64,000 bases of DNA, taken from assembly GCF_051388935.1 (NCBI RefSeq), contig NZ_JBPKBI010000002.1, positions 1-64,000 on the forward strand. Reading direction: 5' to 3'. Shown piece by piece: positions 45,728 through 55,991 of the stretch; the first letter of the stretch is position 1; each line of letters opens with the position of its first letter. Origin of the DNA: Yinghuangia sp035454725. GTDB lineage: Bacteria; Actinomycetota; Actinomycetes; Streptomycetales; Streptomycetaceae. The position numbers and the translations under genes are program-made. Below the pieces are notes generated by a model that was given only the letters and a program-made list of their open reading frames with translations, ran no database searches and had not been told where the DNA came from.

Positions 45728-46906
45728 ATGACGTCAGGCCGGGTACGCCGCAGGGCCGCGCTGGCCCTCGCCTTCGGCACGGCGCTGACCACCGGGGCCG
45801 CGACCGGCGCGTGGGACGGAGCGGGAACGACCGGGCCCCAGGCCGCCGAGACCCGGCCGCGTCCGCCGCACCGGCCACCGCCCGACGTCGTCGTCAGCGT
45901 CGCCGACGGCTCGGCCGCGCTCGACGGCCTCGTGCTCTCCCCGGATGCCGCCCGCGACCTGTTGTCGGTGCTCGACGATCGGTGGGCCGCCTACTACCCG
46001 CCCGGATCGCCCGCCGACGACGCCGCGCCTGCGGACGGCACGTATCCCGGCGTCGGCTTGACAGTCCGTCAGGCCAACGGCGAGGTACGCGTCGGCCACG
46101 TTCACCCCGACAGCCCCGCCGACCGCGCCGGACTCGTCGCGGGCGACCTCCTCGCCGCCGTCGACGACCTCCCGGCCGGCGAACTCGGCGTCGCCGGGGT
46201 CGTCTCCAGACTGCGCGGACCCGTCGGCGCCCCCGTCGTCCTCACGATCGTCCGCGACGGCGCGCCGACGCCCGTCGTCCTCGTCCGCGAACTCCTCACC
46301 GGTGCCGGCGTCACCGCCGAACCCTTCGACGCTCCCGACGCCCCCGGCCTGCTGCGCATCCGCGTCCCGGGCTTCGGCCGCGGCACTGCCGACCAGGTCC
46401 GCGCCGCCCTCGACAGCGGCCCGCGAGGGGTCCTCCTCGACCTGCGCGGCAACCCCGGCGGACTCATCGACGAGGCCGCCGCCGTCGCGTCCGCATTCCT
46501 CGCCCCCGGCCCGGTCGTGACGTACGAGGACGGCACCGGCCGACACCGCGAACTCGGCGCCGAAGCGCAGCCCGGCGACCAGGGCACACCCCTCGTCGTG
46601 CTCGTCGACGACGCCACCGCCAGCGCGGCCGAAGTGGTCGCGGCGGCACTGCGCGACCGCGGGCGCGCGGTGATCGTCGGCACGACGACGTACGGGAAGG
46701 GCTCGGTGCAGGCGGTGACCGCCCTCACCGGCGGCGGCGCCGTCGAACTCACGATCGGCCGCTGGTACCCGCCGAGCGGTCGCGGCGTCGACGGCACGGG
46801 TATCGCGCCGGACATCCCCGTGGCGCCCGCCGACCCGCCGGAAACCGCCGACGCGCGAGCCCGCGAAGTCCTCGGCGGGCTGGTGAGCGCGAGCAAGGCC
46901 GCCTGA
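45728..46906 (+). CDS. S41 family C-terminal processing protease
   Basis: A 392-residue exported CtpA-like protease. A signal peptide (RRRAALALAFGTALTTGAATG) is followed by a PDZ domain (GVGLTVRQANGEVRVGHVHPDSPADRAGL) and the S41 core with catalytic Ser299 (DDATASAAEVV) and Lys324 (TTYGKGSVQ), the normal spacing of 25. These enzymes trim or degrade exported proteins from the C-terminus. ATG 45728. It lies between the M23 gene and smpB. Confidence 0.93.
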   Translation: MTSGRVRRRAALALAFGTALTTGAATGAWDGAGTTGPQAAETRPRPPHRPPPDVVVSVADGSAALDGLVLSPDAARDLLSVLDDRWAAYYPPGSPADDAAPADGTYPGVGLTVRQANGEVRVGHVHPDSPADRAGLVAGDLLAAVDDLPAGELGVAGVVSRLRGPVGAPVVLTIVRDGAPTPVVLVRELLTGAGVTAEPFDAPDAPGLLRIRVPGFGRGTADQVRAALDSGPRGVLLDLRGNPGGLIDEAAAVASAFLAPGPVVTYEDGTGRHRELGAEAQPGDQGTPLVVLVDDATASAAEVVAAALRDRGRAVIVGTTTYGKGSVQAVTALTGGGAVELTIGRWYPPSGRGVDGTGIAPDIPVAPADPPETADARAREVLGGLVSASKAA

Positions 46907-46971
46907 GCCGGCCGCGCGCCGCCGCAACCCCGTGGCCCGGCACCCCGCACATGGGCGACAATGCCAGGACC

Positions 46972-47511
46972 ATGGCAAAGAGACCAACCATCGTGCAGAT
47001 GCCGGGGAAGCCGACCAAGTCCAAGAAGGCTCAGGCGGCCCCCAAGCGCAAGATGATCGCGCAGAACAAAAAGGCACGGCACGACTACCACATCGACGAC
47101 ACGATCGAGTGCGGTGTCGTGCTGACCGGGCCCGAGGTGAAGTCGCTGCGGCAAGGCCGCGCCTCGCTCGTCGACGGATTCGCGACCGTCGACAACCACG
47201 AGGTGTGGCTGCGCAACGCGCACATCCCCGAATACCTGGAGGCCACCTGGAACAACTCGGCGCCGCGCCGCCCCCGCAAGCTGCTGCTGCACCGCCCGGA
47301 GATCGCCAAGCTGGAGAACAAGCTCGGCGACTCGGGCACCACCCTGGTGCCGCTGAGCATCTACTTCAACGAGGACGGCCGGGTCAAGGTCGAACTCGCC
47401 CTCGCACGCGGCAAAAAGCTCTACGACAAGCGCCAGGCGCTCATCGAGAAGCAGGGCAAGCGGGAGGCCGAACGCGCCATGAGCGCGGCGATCCGACGAC
47501 AGACGAGCTGA
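46972..47511 (+). CDS. smpB: SsrA-binding protein SmpB
   Basis: A 179-residue tmRNA partner for trans-translation. Core sequence includes NKKARHDYHIDDTIECGVVLTGPEVKSLRQGRASL, FATVDNHEVWLRNAHIPEY and the basic C-terminal tail that enters the mRNA channel (GKKLYDKRQALIEKQGKREAERAM). About 20 extra N-terminal residues (MAKRPTIVQMPGKPTKSKK) precede the usual family start. ATG 46972; ATG 46951 is possible. ssrA is encoded 145 bp downstream, the usual actinobacterial order. Confidence 0.96.
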   Translation: MAKRPTIVQMPGKPTKSKKAQAAPKRKMIAQNKKARHDYHIDDTIECGVVLTGPEVKSLRQGRASLVDGFATVDNHEVWLRNAHIPEYLEATWNNSAPRRPRKLLLHRPEIAKLENKLGDSGTTLVPLSIYFNEDGRVKVELALARGKKLYDKRQALIEKQGKREAERAMSAAIRRQTS

Positions 47512-47527
47512 TCAGGCACACGGTTCG

Positions 47528-47564
47528 CCCCGGTGGGAATGAAGTGGACCCCACCGGGGTTGTT
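47528..47564 (+). terminator. Terminator of smpB
   Basis: A 10-bp stem CCCCGGTGGG/CCCACCGGGG (47528-47537 with 47550-47559), 12-nt loop, followed by TTGTT. It lies 17 bp after the smpB stop. Confidence 0.7.
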
Positions 47565-47655
47565 CCGTACGATGACACGGGCCACGAAGCGGTAGGGCGA
47601 CAACGCCGGGACGCGGCCTTCAAGCCGAGCTTGCTCGACGCTTGAAAACTCAATA

Positions 47656-48020
47656 GGGGGTGATCGGTTTCGACTGGAGATGTCGGAGCAGAGGAAGCGA
47701 GCCGAGGAAGCGGCAATGATCTCGTAAACCACATGCCGAAACCAATAATCGCCGATAACAAGCGCGATTCCTTCGCCCTCGCCGCCTGAGCGAGCTTCGA
47801 AGGTGTCAGACCGGGCGCGTCCCCGTCCCGGATCCTGGCATAATCAAGGGGACTCCACCGCATCGCCCGGTTACGGGGTAGTGCGGAACATCAAACAGTA
47901 ACTGGGCCCGTCGGCAACTTGTCCGCGTGATTGCCGGGGCCGAGAAAAGCACAGCGGACTGCGCTCGGAGAAGCTCTGGTCTCGCACTTCAGGACGCGGG
48001 TTCAATTCCCGCCACCTCCA
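47656..48020 (+). ncRNA. ssrA: Transfer-messenger RNA
   Basis: The 5' end GGGGGTG (47656-47662) pairs with CACCTCC (48013-48019), with one G-U, to form the acceptor stem. TGATCGGTTTCGAC follows at the 5' side, and GGGTTCAATTCCC gives the T arm at the 3' side. The tag frame reads ADNKRDSFALAA-stop at 47751-47789, with the degradation ending FALAA known from actinobacteria. After discriminator A48020 the sequence is CGA, so the 3' CCA is not encoded and must be added. It rescues stalled ribosomes together with SmpB. The precise 3' boundary follows from stem pairing. Confidence 0.95.
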
Positions 48021-48026
48021 CGAGGG

Positions 48027-48083
48027 CGATGGGCGACTCGTGCCTGCGGAAAGCGCAGGCCGGGTCGCCCATCGTTGTTTTTT
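48027..48083 (+). terminator. Rho-independent terminator of ssrA
   Basis: An 11-bp outer stem (48027-48037 with 48064-48074) encloses a second 7-bp hairpin (48042-48048 with 48054-48060). The 3' side runs into TTG and then six T (48078-48083). One of the clearest terminators in the window. Confidence 0.9.
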
Positions 48084-48275
48084 GCGCGGCTTCGCCGCGC
48101 GGGGCGGGGGCTTCGCCACCCGCGCCCCCGATCCGCTGGGGGGAGTTCCACGGCGTCGGGGTCGGCTTCGTTTCGGGAGTTTCACGGCTTTGGGTTTCGG
48201 GCTTGCCGCGTGAGGGCGGGATATTCCACATTCGCTGGGGAACCCCATGCGCTGTGGGGGGCTTCCGATTCGGCC

Positions 48276-49277
48276 TCACGTGGTGCTTTGGTCGGTTCGT
48301 TGTTTTTGCCATGCGACCAATTCGGTCGCGTTCGGTGGTGTGGCGCCTTCCTGTGTGCAGACGTAGGTCGCTGCGGTGGTGGCGAACTCCAGAATGGTTT
48401 GCAGGTCGGTTGCGGGGAGGGTGCGCAGGGCGCCCACGCGGTCCCCGCCCAGCAGGTCTTGTTCGGCGAGAGTGTGCAGCAGGGCGCCCATGAATGCGTC
48501 GCCTGCCCCCACGGTGTCGGTGATTTCGACTTCCGGTGCGGGTACGGTGACCGTCCGGTGTTCATGGATCGCCGTCGCGCCTCGGTGGCCTTCGGTGAGT
48601 ACGACCAGGGCGGGGCCCCAGGTGTGCCATGTCCGGGCTGCTTCCCGGGGTTCGAGGTCGGGGTAGAGCAGGGCCATGTCCTCGTTGCTCGCCTTGACCA
48701 CGTCGCACAGCGGGACGATGGTCTCCAGGCGCCGGCGGACGGCGGCGATGTCGCCGCAGACGCTCGGGCGTACGTTCGGATCGAGGGTCAGGGTGACTGC
48801 CCCGCGCGCGTGTTCGCTCAGGATCATGCGCAACAGCGCGGCCCCGCCGGGCTCCAGGTGCAGGGCGACCGAACCGACGTGCAGGGCCCGGATGTCGGGG
48901 GCGAGCGGGTCCGGGAGTTCGTCGCCGCTCCACAGTCCGTCGGCGGTGCCGGTGAACCAGAAGTCGTAGGAGGCGCGGCGCTGTTCGTCGAAGGAGACAA
49001 CCGCCAGGCTGGACGGTTCGCGGGCGTCGACGAGGTAACGCGTCAGGACGCCGCCGGTGGCCAAACGTTCGCGCACGCGCCGGCCGAAGGTGTCGCCTCC
49101 GATGCGGGCGATGAGGGCCGTGGGGGTGCCCAGCCGCGCCGCGGCGAGCGCGGTGTTGGCGGGGCTGCCGCCGAGAAGCGCCCGGTAGCCGTCGGGTGTT
49201 CCGGAGACCGGGACGAGGTCGACGACGTTCTCGCCGGCGACGGCGATGGCGACGGCGGTGTCTGCGGGGTCGGTCAT
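48276..49277 (-). CDS. PfkB family carbohydrate kinase
   Basis: A 333-residue ribokinase-fold sugar kinase. It has the N-terminal GGSPANTALAAARLG substrate motif, the mid-domain FDEQRRASYDFWF, and the C-terminal DTVGAGDAFMGALLHTLAE with catalytic Asp. The sequence is closest in style to fructokinase-like members, but the sugar cannot be set from sequence. ATG 49277 overlaps the stop of the upstream AGE gene (ATGA). The pair suggests isomerisation followed by phosphorylation of one sugar. Confidence 0.9.
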   Translation of the reverse strand: MTDPADTAVAIAVAGENVVDLVPVSGTPDGYRALLGGSPANTALAAARLGTPTALIARIGGDTFGRRVRERLATGGVLTRYLVDAREPSSLAVVSFDEQRRASYDFWFTGTADGLWSGDELPDPLAPDIRALHVGSVALHLEPGGAALLRMILSEHARGAVTLTLDPNVRPSVCGDIAAVRRRLETIVPLCDVVKASNEDMALLYPDLEPREAARTWHTWGPALVVLTEGHRGATAIHEHRTVTVPAPEVEITDTVGAGDAFMGALLHTLAEQDLLGGDRVGALRTLPATDLQTILEFATTAATYVCTQEGATPPNATELVAWQKQRTDQSTT

Positions 49278-50554
49278 GCGGTTCCGTCCGCTTGTGACCG
49301 CAGCACGGCTGCCGCGGTCGGTGCCAGGGGCAACTGGGGAAGCAGCGTGGCCTGGTAGGCGTGGTAGACGTCGGGTTTGCCGGACCAGACAGTGGCGGAA
49401 GGCCGGTTGGCGGCGTCCAGTTCGTGGTGCCAGCCGCCGTTGCGAGGGTCGATGACGTACTGCGCCGCGTAGTCCCACCACGTGCGGTACCAGTGCTCGT
49501 ACACCGGGTCGCCGGTGCGGCGGTGGAGTGCGGCGGCTGCGGCGATGGCCTCCGCGGTGACCCAGTGCATCCGTCCTGTCACCACCGGGCGGCCTTCGGC
49601 GTCGATGGTGTAGACGAATCCGGGTCGGCCGTCGCGGTTCCAGCCCGTGCCGACCGCGATGACGAACAGCCGGCGGGCGGCTGTGGGCAGCCAGTCCGGC
49701 GGGTCGGGCAGCGACGCTTCGAGGGCGAGCAGCAGCCGGGCCCATTCCAGGGAGTGGCCGGGGGTAGTGCCGTATGGGCGGAAGCGGTCGCGGGGTGCGT
49801 CGCTGTGGTACTCGGGCAGCGGCCTGCCGTCCACGGTGAAGTGCTCCGGTACGCGCCACCACTGGCCGCGCGCGACCTGGTCGATGAAGAAGCCGGCGAT
49901 GCGCAGGGCCCGAGCTCGCCAGGTCGCGTCGCCCGTCGCGTCGGCGGCGGCGAGGAACGCCTCGACGGTGTGCATGTTCGCGTTGGCGCCGAGGTACGCC
50001 TCGGGCTCGGTCCAGGCCTCGTCCCACGACTCGCGTGCCCAGCCGTGGGCGTCGTCCCAGAAGCGCTCCTCGAACACCTCCGCGGCGTCGGCAAGGAGCC
50101 TCTTGGCGCCGGGCCGTCCGGCGAGGGTCAGGCTCGCGGCGGCGAGGAGGACGAACGCGTGGCCGTATGCCTCCTTGCGGGCCTGTGGCGGCGCACTGGA
50201 CGCGTGTTCGGGCGAGGGGATGGCCGAATACCACCCTTGGTTGCGGAGGTCGCGCAGCGGGCCGCTCAGGGCCGCGAGGCCGTGGTCGGCGAGCGGGCCG
50301 GCGCCCGGCACTCCGCGCAGGTGCGCGAGGGCGAAAACGTGGGCCATGCGCGCGGTGATCCACAGCTCGACGCCGTGTGCCGGGTCGGGGCGGCCGTCGG
50401 CATCCAGCCATGCGAAGCCGCCGCGGGGGTCCCGCGCGGCGGCGGCGAAGCGCAGCAGGCGGTCTCCCTCGGCGTCCAACCAGGCGCGGTGTGTGGCCAA
50501 AGCGACCCAGGAGCCGGGCGGCGGCCGACGGTGTTCGGCAGTCATCGCCTTCAT
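49274..50554 (-). CDS. AGE family epimerase/isomerase
   Basis: A 426-residue (alpha/alpha)6-barrel protein of the N-acylglucosamine 2-epimerase family, which includes mannose isomerases and sulfoquinovose isomerases. Conserved features are RMAHVFALAHL, the QARKEAYGHAFVLLAAASL region, EAYLGANANMHTVEAFLAAAD, TTPGHSLEWARLLLALE and HWVTAEAIAAAAAL, which carry the catalytic histidines. The ATGA coupling with a PfkB kinase fits mannose to fructose to fructose-6-phosphate, an inference only. ATG 50554 or 50545 is the start; neither has a good ribosome site. Confidence 0.88.
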   Translation of the reverse strand: MKAMTAEHRRPPPGSWVALATHRAWLDAEGDRLLRFAAAARDPRGGFAWLDADGRPDPAHGVELWITARMAHVFALAHLRGVPGAGPLADHGLAALSGPLRDLRNQGWYSAIPSPEHASSAPPQARKEAYGHAFVLLAAASLTLAGRPGAKRLLADAAEVFEERFWDDAHGWARESWDEAWTEPEAYLGANANMHTVEAFLAAADATGDATWRARALRIAGFFIDQVARGQWWRVPEHFTVDGRPLPEYHSDAPRDRFRPYGTTPGHSLEWARLLLALEASLPDPPDWLPTAARRLFVIAVGTGWNRDGRPGFVYTIDAEGRPVVTGRMHWVTAEAIAAAAALHRRTGDPVYEHWYRTWWDYAAQYVIDPRNGGWHHELDAANRPSATVWSGKPDVYHAYQATLLPQLPLAPTAAAVLRSQADGTA

Positions 50555-51137
50555 CGTCGCACCGGGGGCTTCGCGCGGGACGGCCGAAACGCGTCGGCGC
50601 CGGGGCGTAAAAACCGAACCGGCGGCCGGAAGGGCCGCCGGGTTCGTTTGGGTTTGCGACACCGACCCGCCAATGCTCGCCTCTCGGCAAGTGGTCCCTC
50701 GTAGGGACTAATGGTTGGGCCCGGGGGCTTGGATCGAGCCGGTGCCATGAACAGAGTAACCGAACGGACGGTGAGCGGAAGAAGGATGCGGATCACAGTT
50801 TGCGGGGCAGTGTGCGACGGTGCGTGGGGGCGTGTCGCAGGCGGCCCGAACCTGCGGTCCGGCGTGGTGGATCGCAGGCTGCCACAGCCGGACCGCGGGG
50901 ATCTGCCGTCGTCCGTCGTGTGCTTGGCGAACACGCCTGGTGGTGCCGGGTGATTGGGCGTGGCGGGGTGCCGTGTCCGCGCACCGGGTGGCCGCCGCGT
51001 GCAGTGTGTGTGCGGGCGGATGCGAAGTGTGGCCTCGCGCTTGCGAAGTCGGCCGTTCGTCGCGTGCCTCGGTGAGGTGAGACGATCGTCTGCGGGTGCC
51101 GCGCCATGGCACCGGTACTCGCCGAGGAGACAGCTTC
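50555..51137. other. Gene-free spacer between the AGE and malic enzyme genes
   Basis: 583 bp without a convincing gene. It holds a minus-strand terminator-like hairpin at 50609-50646 and a small palindrome GTCCCTACGAGGGAC near 50693. A GTGAGACGAT stretch (51075-51084) is the best promoter-like sequence before the malic enzyme gene. Short frames on both strands lack family features. Confidence 0.5.
50609..50646 (-). terminator. Terminator-like hairpin upstream of the AGE gene
   Basis: Arms 50615-50627 and 50633-50646 pair over 13 bp with one bulged G. Read on the minus strand, the stem runs into G-G-T-T-T-T-T (T run 50613-50609). It precedes the AGE start by about 55 nt. It could be an attenuator or the end of a small RNA; no upstream minus-strand gene was found. 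Confidence 0.6.
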
Positions 51138-52562
<1,425 letters not shown>

Positions 52563-52848
52563 CCGCTCCGTCACACGCATTCGCCGATGGATCCCGGCGT
52601 TTCGCGGTGCGAAGCTCCGCGCAGCATCGGTCGGGGTGGTGTGACGACCATGAGAGATCCGGGCCGTATGGTCGGGGGGTGGCGGGTGTGCGCAGGCCCT
52701 TCCCGGGCACGTAATCTGCCGCGAACCGCCAAATCGCGGGGCTTTCTGCGTGATTCGGCGTGTCCCTGATTAGGTTCCGGGCCCGGATACGTGCAGGATT
52801 CGTCCCCGGGGCAAGAACAGCGAGTTGGAAAGACCACGGGAGAGACAC

Positions 52849-53130
52849 ATGAACCGCAGTGAGCTGGTGGCCGCCCTCGCGGAGCGTGCCGACGTCACGC
52901 GCAAGGACGCGGACGCCGTGCTGAACGCCTTCGCCGAGGTTGTCGGGGAGATCGTCAGCAAGGGTGACGAGAAGATCACCATCCCCGGATTCCTCAGCTT
53001 CGAGCGGACCCACCGCTCGGCGCGCACCGCGCGCAACCCGCAGACCGGCGACCCCATCGAGATCCCGGCGGGTTACAGCGTGAAGGTCTCCGCGGGTTCG
53101 AAGCTCAAGGAAGCCGCGAAGGGCAAGTGA
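52849..53130 (+). CDS. hup: HU family DNA-binding protein
   Basis: A 93-residue HU without the long Lys/Ala-rich tail, so it is the HupA-like short form. The HU signature is GFLSFERTHRSARTARNPQTGDPIEIPAG. It binds and bends DNA in the nucleoid. ATG 52849 has GGGAGAG 5 nt upstream, and TTAGGTT near 52769 may belong to its promoter. A long hairpin terminator follows. Confidence 0.97.
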   Translation: MNRSELVAALAERADVTRKDADAVLNAFAEVVGEIVSKGDEKITIPGFLSFERTHRSARTARNPQTGDPIEIPAGYSVKVSAGSKLKEAAKGK

Positions 53131-53239
53131 CCCGGTAACACGGCCTGGTGGGGAGAATGATCCGAAGCCGACGCGCGAGCTGACCCCTTCGAGCCGACTT
53201 CCGTCAATCCCGGGCGTGTTCGGAACGGACACACATCAC

Positions 53240-53282
53240 ATGCCGAAGGGGGGTTCCCCATCGGGGAACCGCCCTTCGGCAT
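53240..53282. terminator. Bidirectional hairpin terminator, hup / murA
   Basis: 20-nt arms (53240-53259 and 53263-53282) pair with a single mismatch around a 3-nt loop, between convergent genes. Confidence 0.85.
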
Positions 53283-53299
53283 GAGACGCATCGGGTGTG

Positions 53300-54643
53300 T
53301 CAGGCGACGCCTTCGCGTACCGGCTCCGGGAGTTCGACGCGGGCGCCGAGGGCGTCGAGTTTGGCGTGGAAGCCCTCGTAGCCCCGGTTGATCAGGTCGA
53401 TGCCGTGCACCCGCGAGGTGCCCTCGGCGGCCAACGCCGCGATGAGGTACGAGAATCCGCCGCGCAGGTCGGGGATCACCAGGTCGGCGCCGTGCAGCTT
53501 CGCCGGCCCCGAGATCACCGCGGAGTGCTGGAAGTTGCGCTGCCCGAACCGGCACGGCGTACCGCCCAGGCACTCGCTGTAGAGCTGGATCGTCGCGCCC
53601 ATCTGGTTGAGCGCCGAGGTGAACCCGAGCCGGCTCTCGTACACCGTCTCGTGGACGATCGACAGCCCCGACGCCTGGGTCAGCGCGACGACCAGCGGCT
53701 GCTGCCAGTCGGTTTGGAAGCCCGGGTGCACGTCGGTCTCCAGCGCGATCGCGCGCAGGCGCCCGCCCGGGTGCCAGAAGCGGATGCCGTCGTCCTCGAC
53801 CTGGAACGCGCCGCCGACCTGCCGGAAGACGTTCAGGAACGTCATCATGTCCAGTTGCCGCGCGCCTCGTACGAACACGTCGCCCTGCGTCGCGAGCGCC
53901 GCGCACGCCCACGACGCGCCCTCCAGGCGGTCGGGCAGGGCCCGGTGCGTGTAACCGCCGAGGCGTTCGACTCCGGTGATCCTGATCACGCGGTCGGTCG
54001 CCACCGAGATGATCGCGCCCATCTTCTGGAGCACGCAGATGAGGTCTATGATCTCCGGCTCCACCGCCGCGTTGCGCAGCTCGGTGGTGCCTTCGGCGCG
54101 CACCGCGGTCAGCAGCACCTGCTCGGTGGTGCCGACGCTGGGGTACGGCAGTTCGATCTTCGCGCCGTGCAGCCCGTTCGGGGCCTCCAGGAACAGCCCT
54201 TCGGGCCGCTTGTCGACCGTCGCGCCGAAATCGCGCAGCACGTTCAGGTGGAAGTCGATCGGGCGGCCGCCGATGCGGCAGCCGCCCAGGTCCGGGATGA
54301 AGGCGCGCCCGATGCGGTGCAGCAGGGGGCCGCACAGCAGGATCGGGATCCGGCTCGACCCGGCGTGCGCGTCGATGTCGGCGACGTTGGCCAGCTCGAC
54401 CGACGAGGGGTCCATGACCAACTCGTCGGCTTCGTCGCCCTCGTACACCGCGACACCGTGGAGTTGCAAAAGTCCGCGCACGATGTGCACGTCGCGGATG
54501 CCCGGCACGTTGCGCAGGCGGCTGGGTTCCTGGCCGAGCAGGGCCGCGACCATCGCCTTGGGCACCAGGTTCTTGGCGCCCTTGACGCGGACCTCGCCCT
54601 CAAGAGGGGAACCACCGTGAACGAACAACACGTCGTCTTGCAT
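53300..54643 (-). CDS. murA: UDP-N-acetylglucosamine 1-carboxyvinyltransferase
   Basis: A 447-residue first committed enzyme of peptidoglycan synthesis, transferring enolpyruvyl from PEP to UDP-GlcNAc. Substrate Lys is in VKGAKNLVPKAMVAALL, and the active-site loop is PDLGGCRIGGRPIDFHL with Cys122, the residue alkylated by fosfomycin. LPDRLEGASWACAALA and TDWQQPLVVALTQASG complete the family pattern. ATG 54643 with AGGAA upstream. It is divergent from the YqgE gene by 219 bp. Confidence 0.96.
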   Translation of the reverse strand: MQDDVLFVHGGSPLEGEVRVKGAKNLVPKAMVAALLGQEPSRLRNVPGIRDVHIVRGLLQLHGVAVYEGDEADELVMDPSSVELANVADIDAHAGSSRIPILLCGPLLHRIGRAFIPDLGGCRIGGRPIDFHLNVLRDFGATVDKRPEGLFLEAPNGLHGAKIELPYPSVGTTEQVLLTAVRAEGTTELRNAAVEPEIIDLICVLQKMGAIISVATDRVIRITGVERLGGYTHRALPDRLEGASWACAALATQGDVFVRGARQLDMMTFLNVFRQVGGAFQVEDDGIRFWHPGGRLRAIALETDVHPGFQTDWQQPLVVALTQASGLSIVHETVYESRLGFTSALNQMGATIQLYSECLGGTPCRFGQRNFQHSAVISGPAKLHGADLVIPDLRGGFSYLIAALAAEGTSRVHGIDLINRGYEGFHAKLDALGARVELPEPVREGVA

Positions 54644-54862
54644 GTTTCTCGCGTTCCTGGAGGGAAGGGCCTTCGGCAACAGCGAACCACGGTACGCGCT
54701 TGGTGGCGTGGAACGTGCATTGTCGGCCGTGCGCGTGGGCAGTTGGTGCTGAATGGAGCTGTGGCAACGAGCCGAAACCGGACGGTTGCCGCGGGCGTGT
54801 CGCCGGCTTCCGATCCCGAAGAGCCCCGGACATGGTCGGCCGGCATGCAGGATCATGGCCCC

Positions 54863-55417
54863 ATGACCGCCTCGCTCACCGGACGACTCCTCGTGGCGAC
54901 GCCCGCGCTCACCGATCCGAACTTCGACAGGTGTGTGGTGCTGGTCCTCGACCACGACGAGGAAGGCGCGCACGGTGTCGTGCTCAACCGGCCCACTCCG
55001 GTCGACGTCCACGACGTGTTGGACGGCTGGTCGAAGGCGGCCACGGAGCCGGCCGTGGTGTTCCAGGGCGGGCCGGTCGCCATGGACTCGGCGCTGGCCA
55101 TCGCGTCGGTGCCGGGCGGCGGCGAACCGGTCGGTTGGCGTCGGGTGTTCGGCGCACTGGGCCTGGTGGACCTCGACGCCCCGCCGGAGCTGGTGGCCGC
55201 CGAATTCGGGTCGATGCGGATCTTCGCGGGCTACTCGGGGTGGGGGCCGGGCCAGTTGGAGGGCGAGGTCACGGACGGTGCGTGGTACGTCGTGGACTCC
55301 GAGCCGGGCGACGCGTTCAGCCCGGAGCCGGAGCGGCTGTGGCGGGCGGTGCTGCGGCGCCAGCGCGGCGAGCTGGCGATGGTCGCGACGTACCCCGAGG
55401 ACCCCACGCTCAACTGA
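54863..55417 (+). CDS. YqgE/AlgH family protein
   Basis: A 184-residue UPF0301 protein. It shows TGRLLVATPALTDPNFDRCVVLVLDHDEEGAHGVVLNRP, VFQGGPVAMDSALAIA, and IFAGYSGWGPGQLEGEV. Despite wide distribution the biochemical role is unknown. ATG 54863; ATG 54845 is in frame. Divergent from murA. Confidence 0.93.
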   Translation: MTASLTGRLLVATPALTDPNFDRCVVLVLDHDEEGAHGVVLNRPTPVDVHDVLDGWSKAATEPAVVFQGGPVAMDSALAIASVPGGGEPVGWRRVFGALGLVDLDAPPELVAAEFGSMRIFAGYSGWGPGQLEGEVTDGAWYVVDSEPGDAFSPEPERLWRAVLRRQRGELAMVATYPEDPTLN

Positions 55418-55518
55418 CGCCCCTCGGTCGCCCGGAGCGGGCGCGGCGGGCGGGACCGGTGCGGACGGGGCCGGGGGCGGGCCGGGCGGTGGACGCTCGG
55501 GGGTCTGCGGTGCGCGCT

Positions 55519-55524
55519 TAGAAT
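55519..55524 (+). promoter_or_regulatory. Candidate -10 element of a leaderless DUF3039 transcript
   Basis: TAGAAT lies exactly 6 nt before ATG 55531. The spacer CGGGGA could also act weakly as a ribosome site. Confidence 0.5.
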
Positions 55525-55530
55525 CGGGGA

Positions 55531-55824
55531 ATGAGTACTCCGCAGGACTACCCCGAGCCCGAGCGCGGGACAGGTACGGGGACGCTGATCGAGGAGACCC
55601 CGCAGGTCTCCCATGGCGACGGCGACCACGAGCGCTTCGCGCACTACGTCCAGAAGGACAAGATCATGGAGAGTGCCATGTCGGGCACTCCGGTGATCGC
55701 GTTGTGCGGCAAGGTCTGGGTGCCCGGGCGCGATCCCAAGAAATATCCGGTCTGCCCGATGTGCAAGGAAATCTACGAGACCATGGGCGCCGGCGGGGGC
55801 GACAAGGGCGGCGACAACAAGTAA
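55531..55824 (+). CDS. DUF3039 domain-containing protein
   Basis: A 97-residue protein with ERFAHYVQKDKI, a central GTPVIALCGKVWVPGRDPKKYPVCPMCK and a Gly/Lys tail. Cys in ALCG plus CPMC probably bind zinc. It is widely conserved in actinobacteria and its function is unknown. Follows yqgE with a 113-bp spacer that holds a candidate promoter. Confidence 0.93.
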   Translation: MSTPQDYPEPERGTGTGTLIEETPQVSHGDGDHERFAHYVQKDKIMESAMSGTPVIALCGKVWVPGRDPKKYPVCPMCKEIYETMGAGGGDKGGDNK

Positions 55825-55991
55825 GCGGCTGCCTGGCCCGGTCTGTGTCCGTGTTTGCGTCAGCGGCGTCGACCTGCGTGTTTCGCGAGGGCGATATGTG
55901 AACGCCCGCGGCCTCTGTGCCGCAGGGGGCGGTTCGTCCTCGCGGATCCGCGCCACGCACCACCCGTCCGGCGCAGTAGCGTTGTCCCGCT

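Noticed and set aside
44173..47511. A single open frame of about 1,100 codons spanning the M23, S41 and smpB region
   Set aside because: Only its end is real (smpB). The rest is a GC-rich shadow of the M23 and S41 genes, which have signal peptides and catalytic motifs in other frames.
50711..50953. 80-codon plus-strand frame before the malic enzyme gene
   Set aside because: No ribosome site, no recognisable motif, and a frame of this length is expected by chance at this GC content.
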